Source of the DNA: Alphaproteobacteria bacterium
GTDB lineage: Bacteria; Pseudomonadota; Alphaproteobacteria; Rickettsiales; RI-342
NCBI GenBank assembly: GCA_020851915.1
Contig: JADZBT010000082.1
Coordinates: forward strand, 1-8,554
DNA: 8,554 nt
Direction: 5' to 3'
The notes beneath the pieces are model-generated. The model saw only the letters and a list, made by a program, of their open reading frames with translations. It was not told the origin of the DNA and made no database searches. Below, piece by piece: positions 6,512 through 8,554 of this stretch; positions within the stretch are counted from its first letter, which is position 1; each line of letters starts with the position of its first letter. The position numbers and the translations under genes were made by a program.

Positions 6512-7778
6512 CGTGATCTGGGCGACGGTGGGCGCTGGCATGGCCGCAGGCGCGGCGTGGCTCTTTCCGGCGTGGTCGCCCTATGCGGCGGGCGCGGGGG
6601 CGGGGTGTGCGGGATTTGCCATCTACAATATGTATGTCCTGCGGCGGCAGCTGCGTGAGGTGCAAGAAGTCTGCGCGGAGTGCGCCGGGGGAAACCTGGA
6701 GCGGCGCATCATCATTCCGGAAGCGCGTGGCGAGGTTCTGGCACTGCTTCACGAGGCGAACCGGTTCATCGATGTGGCCGACGCGTATATCCGCGAATCC
6801 GGCGCCAGCGCAGAGCATGCGGCGCGGGGGATGTTCTACCGGAAGATCATGTTGGGCGGCCTGAACGGCACGTGGAAGAGTGCGGCGGAGCAGTTGAATC
6901 ATTCTTCCCATCGGGTGCGGCAGAATCTGGTGAGCAGCGTGCAGGATGCCGGTCGCCGGCTGGAGGAAAGCGTGCTGCATATCGTAACGGAGCTGACCTC
7001 GTCCGTACGCCGGCTGGCGGGAACTTCCGTGGCTCTGGATGGCATTGCCGAGGGAGGAAGTGCCGAGGCGCAGACGCTCTCGCTTTCTGCCGCCACCACC
7101 TGCGACAATATGAACAGCATTGCGGCGGCGGTGGAGGAAATGACCGCCACGGTGCAGGAGATCAGCAAGCAGGTGCAACATACCAACGCGCTGTCGCAAG
7201 AGGCGGCCAAAGCGGGAGGGAGCACGAAAGAGATACTTGACCACCTGATCGTCAGTGCCGAGAAGATCGGGGAGATAACGGGGCTGATTGGCGATATTGC
7301 CGCGCAGGTCGATGTGCTTGCGCTGAATGCAACCATCGAAGCTGCGCGGGCAGGCGAGGCGGGAAAAGGATTTGCGGTAGTGGCAGCCGAAGTAAAGAAC
7401 CTCGCTTCGCGTACCGGAGAGGCCACCGCGCAGGCGGAGCGGTATATCCGGCAGACGCGCGAGGAGGTCACGCGCACCGCCGAGGCGCTGCATGCGATTT
7501 TGGGCAAGGTTGGCGAGGTCAGCAATGCTTCCTGCACGATCGCATCTGCGGTAGAAGAGCAGAGCGCCACGATATTGGAAATATCCCGGAGCCTGCAACA
7601 GACCTCCCGTACCACGCAGGAGCTTTCCGGTTCTGCGGCCTCTCTGGCGCGGTCCTCCGGCGAAACAAGATCCGCCGCAGGAGAAATGCGCGTGGCCTCC
7701 GTGTCGCTGGAACAGGCGTCGGAGAAGCTGAACGCGGAGATCGAGAAATTTCTTCAGAGTCTTGAAGCTGCGGCCTGA
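6489..7778 (+). CDS. Methyl-accepting chemotaxis protein with membrane hairpin and no periplasmic sensor (CetA-like)
   Basis: A 429-residue chemoreceptor. Two hydrophobic segments (about 7-25 and 31-51) are joined by a very short turn, so it is a membrane hairpin without a ligand domain, as in Aer and CetA. A HAMP-like stretch follows (about 52-100, GNLERRI at 68-74), then a linker with GMFYRKIMLGGLNGTWK (114-130), then the helical signaling domain (about 160-420). The CheA/CheW contact tip is VLALNATIEAARAGEAGKGFAVVAAE (276-301), though the usual QTNLLALN reads QVDVLALN. Methylation-type helices flank it; no C-terminal CheR pentapeptide is present. CxxC occurs at 62-65 near the membrane. GGAGG (6476-6480) lies 8 nt before the ATG, inside the PAS gene, so the two are translationally coupled. 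Together they should act as one two-chain energy-taxis receptor. Confidence 0.92.
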   Translation: MRSSILSNVIWATVGAGMAAGAAWLFPAWSPYAAGAGAGCAGFAIYNMYVLRRQLREVQEVCAECAGGNLERRIIIPEARGEVLALLHEANRFIDVADAYIRESGASAEHAARGMFYRKIMLGGLNGTWKSAAEQLNHSSHRVRQNLVSSVQDAGRRLEESVLHIVTELTSSVRRLAGTSVALDGIAEGGSAEAQTLSLSAATTCDNMNSIAAAVEEMTATVQEISKQVQHTNALSQEAAKAGGSTKEILDHLIVSAEKIGEITGLIGDIAAQVDVLALNATIEAARAGEAGKGFAVVAAEVKNLASRTGEATAQAERYIRQTREEVTRTAEALHAILGKVGEVSNASCTIASAVEEQSATILEISRSLQQTSRTTQELSGSAASLARSSGETRSAAGEMRVASVSLEQASEKLNAEIEKFLQSLEAAA

Positions 7779-7930
7779 AGCCGCCTTGACGATGATTCTG
7801 CCGCTTTCTCGAGCGGCGTTCCGTCCTGAGTGAGCAGTGGAGGCGTTCGCGTGCTCCGTTCCTGTGATATTTGTGTAGAGCCCGGCATGCCACGCTGCGG
7901 CAAAACCACTGAAAACCCCAGTATTTCCAG
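7779..7930. other. Intergenic stretch after the MCP gene
   Basis: I see no credible gene here. The only structure is a 6-bp hairpin, GCCGCT (7800-7805) with AGCGGC (7812-7817) around TTCTCG, 21 nt after the MCP stop. It lacks a T tract, so it is a weak or Rho-dependent end for the taxis operon. The remainder shows no repeat or conserved RNA that I recognise. Confidence 0.5.
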
Positions 7931-7936
7931 CGCGTT

Positions 7937-7996
7937 AAAAAAAATGTGCAAAGCATGTTTTTTCCCGTTGACACTCGGGGGGGTTCTGACTATAAC
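7937..7996 (+). promoter_or_regulatory. Strong rRNA-type promoter for 23S with A/T-tract UP element
   Basis: A perfect TTGACA (7968-7973), a 17-nt spacer and TATAAC (7991-7996, five of six) predict a start near 8003. Upstream lie an A8 tract (7937-7944) and a T6 tract (7958-7963), roughly at -66 to -40, as in UP elements that bind the RNA polymerase alpha subunit. The spacer has a G7 run and the sequence after the -10 box is C-rich. With the rRNA leader elements downstream, this reads as a dedicated promoter for the 23S unit. Confidence 0.85.
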
Positions 7997-8028
7997 TCAC
8001 CTCCCCTGCCCAGACGGGTAGAGGAAAT

Positions 8029-8056
8029 GAGTGCTCCGGCACTCGGCTGTTTGACA
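8029..8056 (+). promoter_or_regulatory. boxB-like hairpin and boxA (rRNA antitermination)
   Basis: A 6-bp hairpin, GAGTGC (8029-8034) and GCACTC (8039-8044) around TCCG, is followed at once by GCTGTTTGACA (8046-8056), close to the bacterial boxA core (TGCTCTTTAACA or, in alphaproteobacteria, CTTTGACA). The order boxB then boxA is that of rRNA leaders and spacers, where NusB/NusE load to make polymerase resistant to Rho. It supports transcription of 23S from the promoter just upstream. Confidence 0.7.
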
Positions 8057-8079
8057 GAATGAATAGATTAGTAAGATCT

Positions 8080-8110
8080 AACCAAATTTGGTTGTACATC
8101 ATTCATGTGC
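8080..8110 (+). repeat. Leader palindrome and hairpin before 23S
   Basis: AACCAAATTTGGTT (8080-8093) is a perfect 14-bp palindrome. It abuts a 6-bp hairpin, GTACAT (8094-8099) with ATGTGC (8105-8110, one G-T pair) around CATTC. They lie in the predicted 23S leader and may help fold or process the precursor; the long helix that brackets mature 23S cannot be checked because the 3' side is outside the window. Confidence 0.4.
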
Positions 8111-8160
8111 GGGCTGCAGTTTTGGGTCTGTATGTGATGGATGTGAAGCGTCTTGTTTGA

Positions 8161-8554
8161 TATTAAAGTATACTAAGAGCATCTGGTGGATGCCTTGGCG
8201 GTAAGAGGCGACGAAAGACGTGGCATGCTGCGATAAGCTGCGGGGAGGCGCAAGCACCCTTTGATCCGCAGATTTCTGAATGGGGAAACCCACCACTTTT
8301 GTGGTATTTCCGGGCTGAATACATAGGCCCGGAGAAGCGAACCCAGGGAACTGAAATATCTCAGTACCTGGAGGAAAGGACATCAATTGAGACTCCCCTA
8401 GTAGTGACGAGCGAACGGGGACCAGGCCAGTGGCAATCTTATAATAACCGGAACCGTCTGGAAAGTCGGGCCATAGTGGGTGATAGCCCCGTACGGGTAA
8501 AAAATAAGATTGTCCTTGAGTAGGGCGGGACACGTGAAATCCTGTCTGAACATG
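8161..8554 (+). rRNA. rrl: 23S ribosomal RNA, 5' part (partial)
   Basis: The sequence from about 8161 matches the start of large-subunit rRNA: CTAAGAGCATCTGGTGGATGCC, the GGCGACGAAAGACGTG block, CTGAATGGGGAAACCCA, GGGAACTGAAATATCTCAGTACC, and AGTAGTGACGAGCGAACGGGGA. All conserved blocks of the first ~390 nt appear in order without gaps, so the gene seems intact and continues past the window end. The first mature base is placed by alignment from memory to E. coli (GGTTAAGCG...) and may be off by a few nt. It is preceded by its own promoter and antitermination site rather than by 16S and tRNAs. Confidence 0.96.

Noticed and set aside
7830..8021. Small plus-strand reading frame of 63 codons before 23S
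   Set aside because: It runs across the A/T tracts, the promoter and the predicted 23S start site, has no ribosome site and no recognisable domain.
8099..8533. Reading frames inside 23S rRNA (8099-8533 minus, 8299-8523 plus)
   Set aside because: They lie in conserved rRNA sequence and are chance open frames.

Overview
The window looks like a chromosomal segment of an alphaproteobacterium. It opens with the last ~198 nt of a 16S rRNA gene and closes with the first ~394 nt of a 23S rRNA gene. Both rRNA ends, tRNA genes with encoded CCA, and strong alphaproteobacterial features (Aer-type PAS protein, MCP, TPR-sulfotransferase) support this. The 16S tail carries GGGTCTTG and GGATTACC where most relatives have GGGCCTTG and GGATCACC. 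I recall these variants from Rickettsiales/Holosporales-like lineages, so a deep-branching alphaproteobacterium is possible, but this is weak evidence and I do not name a genus.

Layout: 16S tail; Rho-independent terminator; near-consensus promoter; tRNA-Ile(GAT); TPR-sulfotransferase gene overlapping a periplasmic msrA; convergent periplasmic msrB (minus strand); tRNA-Ala(TGC) and tRNA-Ala(CGC) in tandem; a small periplasmic protein gene (minus strand) divergent from a DUF2946-like gene; a Met/His-rich outer-membrane barrel gene; a strong hairpin; a PAS protein gene overlapping an MCP gene; a near-consensus promoter with A/T tracts, a boxB-like hairpin and boxA; then 23S.

The central observation is that the normal 16S-tRNA-Ile-tRNA-Ala-23S order is kept, but the spacer has grown to about 8 kb and holds eight protein genes, two of them antisense to the rRNA. 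16S ends in its own terminator, and tRNA-Ile and 23S each have a TTGACA-N17-TATAA(G/C) promoter, so the ancestral rRNA operon appears to have been broken into separate transcription units. These signals fit a real rearrangement better than an assembly artefact.

Functionally the inserted genes form three themes: repair of oxidised methionine in the envelope (msrA, msrB, both with signal peptides), a probable envelope metal (copper?) module (CxxC membrane protein plus Met/His-rich outer-membrane barrel), and a bipartite energy-taxis receptor resembling Campylobacter CetB/CetA (PAS protein plus membrane-hairpin MCP). No mobile element, CRISPR array or phage gene is visible.
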